Positions 26,270 to 39,049 are shown, numbered from the stretch's first letter. The stretch: DNA of 64,000 nucleotides from Lichenostomus cassidix (GCA_008360975.2 CM039182.1:145828656-145892655); one strand, 5' to 3'. Notes: a model not told the origin generated them from the sequence alone. Numbers and translations are program-made.

Positions 26270-26722
26270 TGGAATCACTGAATCACAGAATCATAAATTC
26301 ATTAAGGTTGCAAAAGACGTTTAAGATCATCAAGTCCATCTGTCAACCCAGCATCACCATGTTTGCCATTAAACCACGTCTTTAGGTGCACAATTCACAC
26401 ATTTTTTACATTCTTCAGGAATGGTCACTCCACCACTTCCCTGGGCAGTTTGTTACAATACTTTACAACACTTTGTGTGAAGAAACTTTTCCTATTATCC
26501 AATCTAAACTTGCTCTGGTGTAACTTGAGGCCATTTTGTCTTGTCCTATCACTTGTTACCTGGGAGAAGGGACCAACACCCACCTGGCTGTAATCAGTTA
26601 CTTCCAGAGAGTGATAAGATCCCCCCTGAGTCTCCTCTTCTCCAGGTTAAACATCCCCAGCTCCCTCAGCCACTCCTCACAAGGCTTGTGTTTCATCCCC
26701 TTCTCCAGTGATATGAAATGGA
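26270..26722 (-). mobile_element. CR1 LINE 3' end, minus orientation
   Basis: The left edge GAATCACTGAATCACAGAATC is the reverse complement of the CR1 tail repeat. Then follow AAGGTTGCAAAAGACGTTTAAG, CCACTTCCCTGGGCAG and TTCTCCAGGTTAAACATCCCC, all matching a CR1 3' consensus in reverse. Minus-strand frames carry the ORF2 C-terminal remnant (for example [23 protein letters not shown] at about 26600-26700). It is broken by stops. Confidence 0.9.
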
Positions 26723-28109
26723 GGTTTGACTCCAAGTTCCTCAGCCCAAATCCTGAGTAATTTCCCAGAAAAAAACCTTGAGTCTGCATCACACACAGAT
26801 TTTTGAACCTACAAGACAGAAATTATCTGCAGTGCATATAAACAGGTGATCAGGTAGTCTAGGGAAGGAATAAAGCCCAAAAGCACCTTTCAGAAGGTGA
26901 ATTTAGACAGCTAGAGGGAATTAAACACTTTGAAACTGGGACAATAAGGAAGATTAGAGTAAGCAAGAGCTCTCAGAGTAAGTTAAAAGATTAGCTGAAC
27001 TCGAAATCAAGAAAGTTCTTATTCATCTCAAGTATAGACATTGAAGTCCAAGCACTCACATGGACACCTTGTCTAGTCCCTTGAAGACTAGGCTTTAGCT
27101 CTAGAGGACCTGACCTCCCTTACCACTGCCTAGGTACATCTCCAGCAACAGATTGTCTTTTGGTTGAAACTGGTTTGTGTTTCCCGTGCTATTTAAAAAA
27201 TGCTGCATAAAAAAGATTGAGTAGACATGAAAATCATTGAGGAATAGAATGGTAGAAGATTGCATGTAGCTTCTTCTGTAAGAAAGAGATAGATGAGCAT
27301 GGATTTTAAGGTGGCAAAGTTCACAATCAAGATAATTTAACTGAATTAATGAATTTCTTATAGAAATAAGTCCATCTATTCAGGAATACTCAAAGTGTTT
27401 TCTGGCTATAACCCAGAAAATCATATGTCAACAAGAAAACGTTGTACCTCAAACTTTTTGGTGATGGAGAAGTATTCTTCTCTGCCTGAATTTATTGACT
27501 CCAGTAAATGATTTTACATTAACACGATAAAATGAGCTAAAATAATGAGTTGGGTTGTAAGGACCAAAATTCAAAAGGAACCAAAAAATTTCCCCCATTT
27601 TCCTGAGGTAATTTATTCATTTTCAGATGACCAGATTTTGGAAAACTTCTTATATAATCTCAATTTTACTATTTGAACATATATGCAGATATACATTGCC
27701 AGTACAGATTTTGCTGCTCTGGGTTACTCAGTGTCATCATAACTCATGCAGTGTGTGATATTGTAAAAATAAATGCATCCCACTATGGCTATAGATTAGG
27801 ATTGACTTGGGAAACTCAAGAAAGTTTCATCTTTAAGGGAATATGAACTGACTGTTTTGACTTTCCTCAAAATTCAAGTCACCATCAAAATATAAGACAT
27901 TAGGAACTCTTGTTTGTCTCTTTGTTGAATCTGTTCTATTTTGTCTGACATACTCAACAGAGACAGGGACAGAGAGTTTCCACTTAAATTTTCCACTCCT
28001 TTTTGTGTTTTTCCTTTTACTTCCCACTACCCAAACTATTTATTTATTTACTTCTTTATTGGAAAAAATGAAGCAGTTGAGTCTGTGTTAAAAAAAGGGG
28101 TGGCAATCA
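26723..28109. other. Unique AT-rich intergenic DNA
   Basis: No repeat, RNA or exon signature recognised. Confidence 0.5.
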
Positions 28110-28355
28110 ATTGTTGTTTTATTATTTTGGTTGTTTATTTCTCACTACCCTACTGGCATTAAATCAAACTACTTTACAACAAGTTGAATCTGTTTTGCAC
28201 ACAGTAGTATCTATTAAGCAAATCACTGTCTTTTTGTCAATCTTTGAGCTTTTCCACCCAATTTTCTTCCTCTGTCCAGTGGAGGGGTTAGGGGTGAGGG
28301 GGAGGAGTGAGCAACTGATTGTGCATTTGGCAATGGAGCAAGGCTAAACCTCTGT
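28110..28355 (+). mobile_element. Fragment of a long ERVL-type LTR (R/U5 part)
   Basis: TGTTTATTTCTCACTACCCTACTGGCATTAAA, then GTTGAATCTGTTTTGC, AATCACTGTCTTTTTGTC and TTTGAGCTTTTCC, matches the 3' part of a long avian ERVL LTR as I remember it (TTTCTCATTACCCTACTCTGATTTTG, GAGTCTGTTTTGCCCGTGACGG, GAGCTTTTCGTTATATTTTC, CTGTCCAGCTGAGGAGGGGAG). The upstream U3 half is not recognisable here. No internal viral genes adjoin it. Confidence 0.6.
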
Positions 28356-29537
28356 GATTCCCTAATAGTGTGGGGAAATTGGAAGTTTGGGAGCTCCTGT
28401 TAACAATGAGAAGTTTTTGCTCACTTTGCTAAATGGATATTCCTTTCCGTTTTTTAAGATTACTATTACTATACACAGTATTAGGAAAGGGTATGATTTC
28501 TAGTCACTGGAAGCTCCTGTAGAGAACTGAATCAGGTATTTTTTTCCTTTTTCCAAATACATTAACTTTTCCCAATTTACTTGGACATGGAAACACTAAA
28601 AATTGGCTTCCAACAGAACTGCCTGGCCTTGATGAACATTAATGATAAAGCACCTTCATTGTCTCCTCGAAGCATTAATTTAGAATCTCTGTTGCTATGG
28701 AAGGAGTTTAACATTGAACAGAAGATCGCTGAAGAAAATTGATCATATTTAATTTCCCTGTTTCATGGGTGAACCATTTTATAGCCAGACTGTAATTCTT
28801 GAGAGAGAAGCAGTTAATAACAGGTAGGATGAAGCTCTCGTTTGTTTTATTGTAAATGTAATCTTCTGCAATGACAAAGTATCAGAAATATTTGAAAATT
28901 ATGTAGACTGGTGTAGATGATAAATTGTTTTTGCAGGGTTTTGCACATGATCACACACACACACATTCGTATATATCCAGAAACACTCAAGCTAAACTGG
29001 GCATGCCCAAGAGATCAAGGTACTTAATTTTATGTTACTAAATCCCATTATCAGAAATTAGAGCATCATGGAAAAGAATAAGTAATATTCATTACTCTGT
29101 TTCTGGTTTTTTGGGTTGTGTGTTCTTGTTTGTTTTATAGGATATAGAAATGTATCATTGTGTGCTTTTGCTGTGTGCTGATTTTACTGGTGACTTTGTT
29201 ATGGATAAAAGGAAGAAAAGTGAATTTAATCCAATGTGTAAACCACAAGAACAGGGTTAGAATATATTGTGTTGCTTCAACAGTGAGTTTCTTTGTGTGC
29301 TCAAGAAAATTGTTGCTTCTCCCTTGTTGTCTGCTGATTCTGCAATTCTGCCTTGGATTCATCCAAAGCCTTGCATATTGGAACCTGGTGATTCAAGACA
29401 CTGAAAATACAAATAATTAGTAGACAGAAAGTAAATAAATTTCTATAATGCAAAAAAAAAGTTAGGAAATCACAAAATGATTATTTTTTCACGCTTTTCA
29501 ATTCCTGAATATACTCTGCAACAGAAAGCCTGAATAA
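28356..29537. other. Unique AT-rich intergenic DNA
   Basis: No repeat family is recognised except a short CA run at about 28952-28965. The interval 28600-28880 is compositionally balanced and could be a conserved non-coding element; see findings. Confidence 0.45.
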
Positions 29538-30111
29538 AGGTCTTACACAGATTCAAAGTTAACTTTATTCATAGTACCTGGTATGGGTTTGGATTTGTGC
29601 TGAAAACAATGTCCATAACACAAGAATGTTTTCATTACTGCTGAGCAGCATTTACAGAGTCAAGGCCTTTCCTGCTCCTCACCCCACCCCATCAGTGAGA
29701 AGGCTGGGGGTGCACAGGGAGCTGGGAGAGGACACAGCTAGGACAGCTGACCCTGACTGACCCTGAGGGATATCCCAGCCCATATGGCATCACACAGCAT
29801 AAAAACTGTTGAAAGAAGAAGGAAAAGGGTACACTCAGTTATGGATTTTGTCTTACTAAGTCATCACTGTACACAATGGAGCTTTGTTTTCCTGGAGATG
29901 TCTGAACACCTGACTGCCCATGGGAAGTGATGAATTAATTTCTTATCTTTCTTTGCTGGCATGTAGAGCTGTTGCCTTACCTGTTAAACTCTCTTTATTT
30001 CAACCCCAAATTTTCTCACTTTTGCCCTTTTCATTTCCTCCCCCTTTTCTTGGGAGGATGTAAACAAGTTGCTGTGTGGGGCTGAGCTGCCAGCTGGGGC
30101 TAATTCACAGC
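29538..30111 (+). mobile_element. ERVL-type solo LTR, plus orientation
   Basis: AAGTTAACTTTATTCATAGT, then GGATTTGTGCTGAAAACAATG, CTCACCCCACCCCATCAG, AGGACAGCTGACCCTGACTG, GGATATCCCAGCCCATATGG and the TATA-like GCATAAAAAC follow the common avian ERVL-type LTR in order. Near the end are CCTGTTAAACTCTCTTTATTTCAACCC and GCTGTGTGGGGCTGAGCTGCCAGCTGGGG. It is the best preserved plus-strand member here. The outer ends are degraded, so boundaries are within about 15 bases. No internal genes flank it. Confidence 0.85.
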
Positions 30112-32106
30112 TTCCCCATGTCAGAATTTGACAGCTCCACTGATCTGATCATTCTAAGCTATCATTGTTATAATTGGAGAAATAAATACATGAATTTTAG
30201 GAAGAATTCAACTGCACCTTTACAGGGCCAGTTTCTACCAAATGAATATAAGGTGATCATAAGTAACTTAGATATAGATATATAGACCCATAAAGGAGAA
30301 AAATAATTTGATGAAACACATCAAAGTAGGGCAAAAGCAGTGTAGACTCCTTAATCAGTAGGTTTTAAAATTATCATCTTTAACATCAATACAGACTAAA
30401 TACATTTTTCCAAATCAAACATCTTTAAAAGTGAGACTGTGAGATTTATTCCAGATCACTTTAATGTGGTCAGGGCATTCTCGTAGCAGATATGGTGCCT
30501 GGATTCTAACACCAATATTATCTATTTGAATACATGAATTTCATGTAAAGGAAAGACATCTTCCTGAAAAATTGATATCTCAGTTTATGGTCACTTCTAT
30601 TGTTTGTGAACACTATATGTTGTGAACACTATATAACAGACAAAGAGAGGATTCACAATCATATCTTTTACAGTTCATTATGTAGCACCACAAGGCTGCA
30701 TCTTAGGCTGGTGGCTCACAGCTCCAGTTGCTGTGTGAAATAAAGTGTGATCAGCTATGAGTCTTGTGCTTTCATTGCAGATATTCTGAACTGAACAACT
30801 TCACGTGCTAACTTTGGAAGCAAAACAGTTTGCAGGGTGTGATCATGAAATGAAAACAACTTGACAGAAAATCTAACTGGCAAAAGTTGTGAAAAGCCTC
30901 AGAAATATCTATTGATGGGCAGTATTTACATCTATGCCTGATTTTCTGCCTCTCTGATCCTGACCTGGATCTCCTGCCCTGATTTTCTAGCTTTACCTGA
31001 GCTGTCTTGTGGCTATAAACTTGCTGGGTGATCCCTGGACTGTGTCTGAGCTAGATTTGCTGCCCCTGGCTCCCATGTGAGGGAGGTCCATGCTCCCATT
31101 TTCCTTGCTACTGTGTTTGGCTCTTGGCTCATCATCCCTGGTGGAAGAGGCAGACATCACTGCTCCCAGACAGAAAGCACATGCCATCATGAGAAAATGA
31201 ATCAGCTGGTGAGCCACTGAGCCAGTTAGCATCCTGATGTCAATATTATATTACACTATTATATTATAATTTATTATATTACATTACACTTATTATATTA
31301 GATTCCATTATTATATAATAATGGAATAATATATTAAATTAACATTATATTACATTATATTACATATGATGCTCATATTCATATGATGCTGATTACATAT
31401 GGTGAGGGATGATCTTCAGAGGCTTGACTCAAACTGGGAATTTTACATTCACTTTGTCACATGGGACATGCTGTCCTGTAGAATGCTGGTTTTATGTTCC
31501 ATCATGTAGGTTGACTTTGTGGGCTTTTTCCCCCACTTGAAACATTTGATAATTGGCTTAAAGCTGGTAGCAAGACAACTTTGATTTTTTTTTTTTTTAC
31601 ATATCTTAAATTCCATCAGAAGAAAGCATCTCCTGTCATAAATACTGAGTAGGCATGGTTGAATACTGTATTCATCTTGGCTGGGAAAGAGCTGGTTAAA
31701 GATCTGCCTGTCACAACAAGTAGACAGATACAAATAATCTCACACCAATATCTTTGACATGTTTTTGAAGAGATATGTGTCAATTGGCTATATAAAATAT
31801 CATTAGGATCAAATTAATTTAAAACACTCAGTGAAAAACTTTTCTACGAGATGAGTACTGGGTCAAAGACTATACTTTCATTTTATATTTTCTGACATTT
31901 TTGTGTTGGACCTGCTTTACCAGTACTTTAAAAAAGCTGCCAATCATCAACTTGTTATTTGCAATGAAAAAAATATTGCATTAATCAAGGGAATCTGTTT
32001 AGGGACTTCTTCTATAAAAGGATGCAAGACATGAAAAGGGAGATTATGATGATGGACAGACAGGGTTGGCTCATGAATATGTGCAAGTTTGATAATAACA
32101 AAATAG
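30112..32106. other. Unique DNA with an AT-rich block
   Basis: The interval 30990-31232 is GC-richer and unclassified. An AT-rich low-complexity block follows at about 31233-31372. A 14-bp motif TGTGAACACTATAT is duplicated at 30605-30618 and 30621-30634. No exon recognised. Confidence 0.5.
31233..31372. repeat. AT-rich low-complexity block with perfect palindrome
   Basis: The sequence is built of TTATATTACA-like units. It contains a perfect 26-bp inverted repeat without spacer at 31302-31327, centred on TATATA and bounded by ATTCC and GGAAT. Such sequence can extrude a cruciform and is often unstable. I see no protein-binding motif that would make it a regulatory site. Confidence 0.85.
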
Positions 32107-32305
32107 AGAATCATAGAATTATAGAATCATAGAACTATTTAGGTTGGAAAAGATCTCTAAGATCATTGAATAAAACCATTAGTCCTGCACTGCCAAATCC
32201 ACCACTAAACCATGTCCACAAGTGCCACATCACATATCCTTCACAACTATCCTATCACAACCACTTTGCTGGGCAGCCTCTTCCAGTGCTTGACCACTCA
32301 GGGCA
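32107..32305 (-). mobile_element. CR1 LINE 3' end, minus orientation
   Basis: The left edge carries three units of the reverse-complemented tail repeat (AGAATCATAGAATTATAG, AATCATAGAAC). TTTAGGTTGGAAAAGATCTC, CACTAAACCATGTCC and TTGCTGGGCAGCCTC follow, as in the CR1 subfamily also seen at 26.3 kb. Only about 200 bp are kept. Confidence 0.9.
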
Positions 32306-33999
32306 GATCAAGTGAAAATACCACACTCAGCAAAGATCACAGTCAGAAAATACACTCAAATACTCCTAAAAGCACATTTGGAGCTTTTCCAAGTGGTTTA
32401 GATGTTCAAAAACTGAAAATGTTGAAAATCTGTCCAAATACAGAGGTGAAAACAGGGATTAGACTTCCTCCTTTTCATTCTATTGAACCATGTTCTGTTC
32501 ATTGAATTCCTCCTCAGCTGGGAGGGTTTGCAAATCTGGAGATAAAATGCAGTACTATTTTAGAAAAACCTAAGTAGGTGGGGAGTTTAAAGTCCTTTCA
32601 AAGCTCTCTTCCCTCTCCTGCTAAATTCGCTCCTGGCTTGATGTAATATATTTCTGACTTTCTAGTTTTGCACCCCGTAGGATGTGAATGTGACACAGAA
32701 TTACCACTTTATAGGCCTTTTTTTTCTCCCCACTTTCAGAGTAAAGTAATGGACACATTATCTCCAGACATGATGTCTCCCTGAAGGAAACTGGAACCAC
32801 TACCACACTGTCAGGGTTCAAAAGCTTTTATTTTTTTAACTCTTCAACAGGAAAGTTACAAATCTGTCAAATTAGATTGAATAGTAATTTTCCCTCCTTG
32901 AAGGAAATAGATGAGAAAAACTGAGACCTTTAGAAAATTTTCCTGAATTACAAGCTCAAAGAGAAAAAAATCCTCTGGCTGAAAGTTAAATTCTTATCTG
33001 AGTTTCACGTGTTTTCTCTGAAAAAATTCTCTGAGATAGACTTTGTGAACAAATTATGTCACTTTTCTAGTTTCTGCTTCTTCATTTGGAAATATGTAAA
33101 ATATTTTCATTTTCATAAGCAATTAACAATTTCAAGTTATCAATTGGAGGGACTGAGTTTTTCAAATGTGATGGTGATCATACATTTGAAAACTAAAAGC
33201 ATGCCAGAAAATGCTACCTAAAAGAAGTTACCTAAAAGAGACTACTGTCATATTAAAGTCTAGACCATTTGAGATAAAAAGTTATAAAAGTTAAGCATCA
33301 GTTTTGCTTTGGTGATAATCTTCAAAGTCCAGTTGTTTACATCAGTGTGGTGTAAATGAAAAGCTACTAATGAAACAGCTTTGTTTTGACTCAGCAGAAT
33401 TAGCAGTGGTCTCAAATGTCCTAAAATCCTTTTCTTCAGAGAGTGATGGAAAGATGGGAGGAAAAATTTTACATTTTGAAATCTTTAAAACTTTTTTTAT
33501 CTTTAGCTTTTTCATGGGGGCATTTTTGCTTTCTTGTGTGGTGATTTTGGAGCAGAACTGATGGGAATAGGCAAAATGAGAAGAGTTCAACTGAGCAGAG
33601 GAGAAACCATTTCACTGGCTCTTTCCTGTTTTCAGTTTTGATTTCACTGTGCAACAGAAAAAAGGAAATTTTCAAAGCTGAAGAGGATTTTTGGGTTGTA
33701 GTTTACTGTACCTCAATCTGAAACACACAGGCAGAGTCTTGGACCCAAAGTTTTCAGTCCCAGCTGATCACCCTGTTCATTTCAGGTATTAGTTTCCTGA
33801 TATATTTTTCTCCCACTCATTGTATACAAAGATATATACAGACAGTGTGTGTGAGCAATATATATATACATATGTATATAAATAGGCATATTTTTGCCTT
33901 GGAAGCTTTGTGTAAACTAAATCAGTGAAAGAGCAACAGAATTATTTCTGCCACTTTTAGTAACAAATAAACCCTAAGAGCTTAAAAAACAGAAGGGAC

Positions 34000-34017
34000 A
34001 AAAAAAAAAAAAAAAAA
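34000..34017. repeat. Poly(A) homopolymer, 18 nt
   Basis: An uninterrupted A run followed by GAAAGGG. No retrocopy or SINE body precedes it that I can recognise. Confidence 0.95.
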
Positions 34018-34807
34018 GAAAGGGAATTTTATCTTTAAAATTTTTTTAAGTGATATTTTACAATCTTGAAAATTCATAGTACTGGCATGTTTTCTTCTCA
34101 GTGCATATGGATTCCTCACATTCACATTGTCTCAACTACAGATAATGTCAGTTCTAAGTAAAAGGCTGTGTCTCATCCAAATGGATGATGGGTTTTCATG
34201 TTTTCCTCACCTCACAGTTGTTCCACGGCAATTTGGCCTGCCAGGGCATGAGGTTTACAATACTTTAAAAATATTAAATGGGACATGCTACCACAGTACA
34301 TCTCCACAGCTGTACAGGCAGCACTCTGCTGTACATTGCCTTCTGTTAGAAAATGAATGAAGTTCAAGGTCTTGCATGTTCTTTTCAAAGTATTCCTGCT
34401 CTTGGCTTAGGATACTTAAGGAAAAAACATCACCTAAATCTTTGAGATGAAGAATTTGGTTGACAGTTTTAGTCCCTTGGTGCAAGGAGCTGTCCGCAGG
34501 TGCAGGAGAGCAAATGAGAGAAAAATGGAATATTTTCAGGGGGCAGTCCAAGGCTGTGAAGTAATTCACTGTAGAAACTTGGAACTGTCATTCAGTGTCA
34601 CCACTTCTCACTCTAAGTGCTTTCTCTAACAATACCTGGCAACATGCATCTGAAGAAAAGGAGAACACAAAGCAAAATAAGTCACATCATTACAGGTATT
34701 TCTTTCCCAGGGGTTGGTGGAGAAAAAAATCAAGAGCTGAGAGCTGTTAGTCATAAAATTTAAAACACTCTGGAAAATGTTTGGATACTAGAAAGATGGT
34801 CTGAAAG

Positions 34808-34902
34808 AATGAGAATAAGAGTAAGAGTAAGAATAAGAATAAGAATAAGAATAAGAATAAGAATAAGAATAAGGCCTAGAATAGGATAGAATAGAATAGA
34901 AA
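34808..34902. repeat. Compound hexanucleotide and pentanucleotide microsatellite
   Basis: About ten tandem GAATAA-type units, the first few being GAGTAA variants, are followed after AGGCCT by AGAAT-type pentamers (ATAGGATAGAATAGAATAG). On the minus strand the hexamer reads as a serine-tyrosine repeat, which is an artefact. The almost perfect inner units suggest recent expansion. Confidence 0.95.
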
Positions 34903-37900
34903 GAAGAGTACAGAACTGAGCTGAACTGAATTTTCAGATGGAGTTTAATTGAATATATTGAGAGGTTGCTATCTTGTGTGCAGGAAGACAAACATTCTAT
35001 TTATTGTATCTAAAACCTTGTACCTGAAGGTGAAACATGCACTGGCAGCACTACATGACAGGTGATTTCATTGATATAATTCAGTATTTTCTTGTGTTCT
35101 CCAGTCTGTCCAAGTACAGCTGCCTGGAATCCACATGCCTTATTTTCATGCTATAATTTCTGTGAAGCGAGATTGCATATTTTCAGGCACTTGTACAAAC
35201 CCCAGTTCAATAGGCTTTTGTTTCTGCAGTGGAATTACACAGTCCTAGCACAGCACAAGAACTGTGGCTGCTAAAAGCTGTCAACCCATATTTTGTGTTC
35301 TTTGGCTGTAGCACATAAAGGGAAGAGAGTTGAACGAGGTCAGTGTAGAGGTCAGTAGGACTCGGGTGTGACCTGTTCAGATCAAAAACGTTTACCTCCT
35401 CCTAGCTGAAATAAATTTGGACTGCCTCCTGATGTAGCTCCAGTACTGTCTCTGTCTGTTACCAAATACTAGAATCAGTGTCTTGTTCCCTGTCTGCTTT
35501 CTCAGTTAATTTTAGAGCTCATTTCCATGCTTTCTTTCTGACTAATGAGCCACAGTTCTTGAATTTTTTTTCCTGCATGCATTTCTAGCTTTTTTTCTCT
35601 CGTTTTAAGCACAATAGTTATGACAATGAGGATATTTTTTATTAATTCTATCACAATTTCATTGAGCATGGACACAGCTATTTTTTGCTGTTTGTTTTTT
35701 TTTTCCTGACAGCTCTGAAATGACTTACAATGCAAGTCTGCCTGAGAGGAAAGGGAGGGGAAGGGAGAAATTTGGAGTCACTTAGCTTGCTGTTAGGCTT
35801 TTGACTCAGTTTATCTGATGTTTGTGGTTGAGCTAGATAGGTGTTGGATTCAAGAAAACTAAACTTATCTAAGAGTGAAAAGTGTTCTTAAGAGCTATTT
35901 TTCGGTTTGTCCTCAACATTACAACTCTGGTCTGCGCTCATGATCTGAAAAGGAAGAAAGAAAATTCATTTTCAAATCCCAGGCATTTCACTCAATAAAC
36001 TTATTTCCTGGAGAAAAACTGACAAAACAAATACAGTGTTGAGAATGGGCATAGTGCTTTCTGTGCTCGCATTGTCCTCAATCTGTAAGGTAAACCCCAT
36101 GGTCAAAGCAGAGCAGTAAAGGATGAAAGAACCACTCTTTGCCAGCTCCTGTATCCAGCCCTCCATACAAAGAGTGAAATATTGAAGCACAGAGAGTTCA
36201 GAGCAAAGTGCAGTGAAGGAAACATGTGAGGGGTAGAGGAATACACTTAATGGAAGACATGCAGTAACTAAAGCTGGTCACGAAGTGGCAGAGAAAAGAC
36301 AATGTAGGACAAATTATAGAGGTACTTTGTGCATGAGCAAAGCAATATACTTGTCATGCATTCTTTTTTTTGCTGTGTTTGCATGAAGAATGTTCTGCTT
36401 TCTGTACTTTATTCTGAGCAGCTAATATCAAAAAGGAACACAGTTGTGTCCTGAGCAAGTATGCTAAATAAATGCAATCTGGGGAGGCCATGCTGCATAG
36501 CAACTGCTGTAGTCATTATCTTTTCCCTATTTTGTTAGCCCTCAAATAGGTGTATTTGGCTTTTGGCAAGATGTGGATGGGGTGCAAACGTAACAGAAAA
36601 CGGAAAACACGTTATGAATAATTTAAAATTGTGCATGATCCTTTTTTCAGCAGGAGCTGCACATTAAGTATTCTGTAATATATAAAGTCACTTGCCATAA
36701 GTTACCATGTGTAGTGCTCAGCTGTCTGTCAATCATGAATTACAACCTTCCCCCTCCAACCCACACTCTGAATAAATGGAAAAATGGCCTGAAAATTTCT
36801 TACGCCCAGAGACTTTCTCAGATACCACCTCATAAATGCTGTGACAATACTGTCCTGTAGAAAAGATACTAATGAGAGTGACCCAAGAGGGAAGAGGCTA
36901 CTCAGGTTTTCTTATACCCTTGTATTTCCAGGCTACAAAACATATGGACAATATCATTTCACACTGAAAGAAATATAAAACAAAACATAACAAACAAACA
37001 AAAAAATCCTAAGATATTTATCATGGCAAGTAGTCTGCAGGGTTAAAAAGAAACAAAACTATAAGTAAAGACAATGTGAGGGATTATACAACAATCAGCG
37101 AACTCATCATAATGAAGTCAGGTTTGTTTGCACACCCGGCGTTATTCCTTGCAGCAAAAGGAGAGTTTCTTCATCAAGGGCACATTGGAAATTTTGGGCC
37201 AGTGTTCTGTTCAGGAGAGCCACATAATATTTCCAAAAAGTTTTGAAGACCACTGCATTGACAACCTTTCAGATGACAGACACCCATTTAAAGGCCAATA
37301 GGCTGGGATGTGAGTTTTGCCCCACAAAGCTACAAGTAATAAGCGTAGTCTCAGAAGATGAAGCAGAAAGTGTCAAACATTTTTTTTCCACTTTCCAAGC
37401 AAATGGAAAGGATTTCTTTAGCATTACTAGGTTCTATTTAACATGGGTAGTTTCAGCATTGTCTCTGCAAATAATGTGGCCTTGTCTCTGTGGGTCTGCT
37501 TCTGGAAGAAGACAGATTCTGCTTTACATGTAGAATTTTGAAACCTAATGCTAAGGGGATGTTCAAAATGGAATGGCTACCTTGTTGTTTTCTAGTGCAT
37601 GCTGGTTCCAGAGCCATTGTATGGAAGGAAAGGTGGATTGCAGCCTATTCATGAAAACATCCACAAAAATCCTTTCTATACTCAGAGCCTGACTGACCTT
37701 TTGCTTTTTAGACAAAACCTTTCAGGGTACCTCCATTTCTTAGTTGTGCTTGCCTGAGTGTGTTTCCATGGTGATTAGGAGATTCTGGGAATTTGTTTTA
37801 TGATTATTGTGGAACATTCATGTGTGAGCAGATGATCTGTATTTCAGAACCAGATCTGGAAGAGACAGTAACCATTTGGGGATTAGCAGCTTTTCCACCG

Positions 37901-38494
37901 TGAAAAATAAAGAGCAACCTAAATTAAAGGAGGCCAGGTTTGTAATTGACAGATTGAACCAATAGTGATTTCACTCCAGTCACACCTCTTTAAGTCAGCC
38001 AGAAATCCATCTCAGTATGCTGTTAATTTTCCGCCAAAAAGCAATTGGATATGTAAACACTATGAAAATGAAGCAGCAAAACCAGTCAAACATACCAGAT
38101 GCCAAATTGAGAATCTTCTGCCAATGACCACTATCCTGCAACACCCTGGTCTGTCAATGAAAATATTCCCTCTGCTGTGCCATAGTTACAATTGCTATTT
38201 CACTTTTTCAAGACTGGATAACAATGACAACAGCAATGACACTCTCTAGTTATATCTAGAGAAGAGAAATTCCTCTTTGATAGAAGTAAAATAGCAGGAG
38301 CTTAGAATATATTATCTAGATGGATGTACAATACTTATTATAATTAACCATTTTTAATTTCTTTATAGATTCGTCTTTCCACTAACGGCTGAAAGAATTT
38401 TGACAGCATTCTGTATCCATTGACATGAAAAATGCCTAACTATTGAAAAAGTTGAAAAAGTAATGTAGGAAAGACCATGGAATGAGCAGGTTCT

Positions 38495-38890
38495 GATCTT
38501 GGCTGACCCAAACAGCCCTCCCCAGTCCCTCTCACTCCTCCTACTCAGCTGGACAGAAGAACAGCTTCTTCACCATGATCTTTTACAAGCATTGAAGGGG
38601 AATCTCTGTTCCAGCACCTGGAGCACCTCCTCCCTTTCCTTCTCCATTCACCTTGGTGTCTGCAGGGCAGTTCCTCTCATGTTTTTCTCATTCTTCTCTC
38701 CCATCTGCTGTGCAACGATTTTTACCCTTTCTTAAATATATTATCACAGAGACATTGCCAATGTGGACTGGTGGACTTGGTTTTGGCAAAAGATGGGTTG
38801 GCTGGAGCTGGCTGGACCTGGCTGTGTGTGACATGGTGGCAGCTCCTGATCTCACAGGAGCCATCTCAGTTTATTATGGGTGTTCACCTC
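38495..38890 (-). mobile_element. Internally deleted long ERVL-type LTR, minus orientation
   Basis: The left end (GGCTGACCCAAACAGCC and CTACTCAGCTGGACAG) is the reverse complement of the LTR 3' terminus. It jumps directly to the reverse complement of the U3/R part: AGGGGAATCTCTGTTCCAGC, ACCTTGGTGTCTGCAGGGCAG, TTCTTAAATATATTATCACAGAG, GACTTGGTTTTGGCAAAAGATGGG and GGTGGCAGCTCCTGATCTCACAG. The middle of the family is missing, so either this copy or its subfamily is internally deleted. It is the complementary portion of the same LTR type as the fragment at 28.1 kb. Confidence 0.65.
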
Positions 38891-39049
38891 ATTTCCTGCT
38901 TGGGGAAATGGTGTTAAATGGGCAAGATCTATGTTCTCAAGATAGACAAGTATGCTACTCCAGTTGTAACTATTCTCTAGCAGGAGCAAGATCCCTTAAA
39001 AACTGTTCTCTGAGATTAAACCTCACCTGCATTTTACCCATCTGGTTGC

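Larger units (their letters stand above)
32306..38494. other. Long unique AT-rich stretch
   Basis: About 6 kb without a recognisable transposable element. It holds a poly(A) run at 34000-34017, a hexanucleotide microsatellite at about 34808-34902, TA-rich simple sequence near 33855-33885 and A-rich sequence near 36975-37005. Open frames are short and unremarkable. The interval 36450-36760 looks compositionally like possible conserved non-coding DNA; see findings. Confidence 0.5.

Noticed and set aside
28952..28965. Short CA run as a notable microsatellite
   Set aside because: It has only about seven units and is too short to be informative.
34788..34991. Minus frame with serine-tyrosine repeats
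   Set aside because: It is a translation of the GAATAA hexanucleotide microsatellite.
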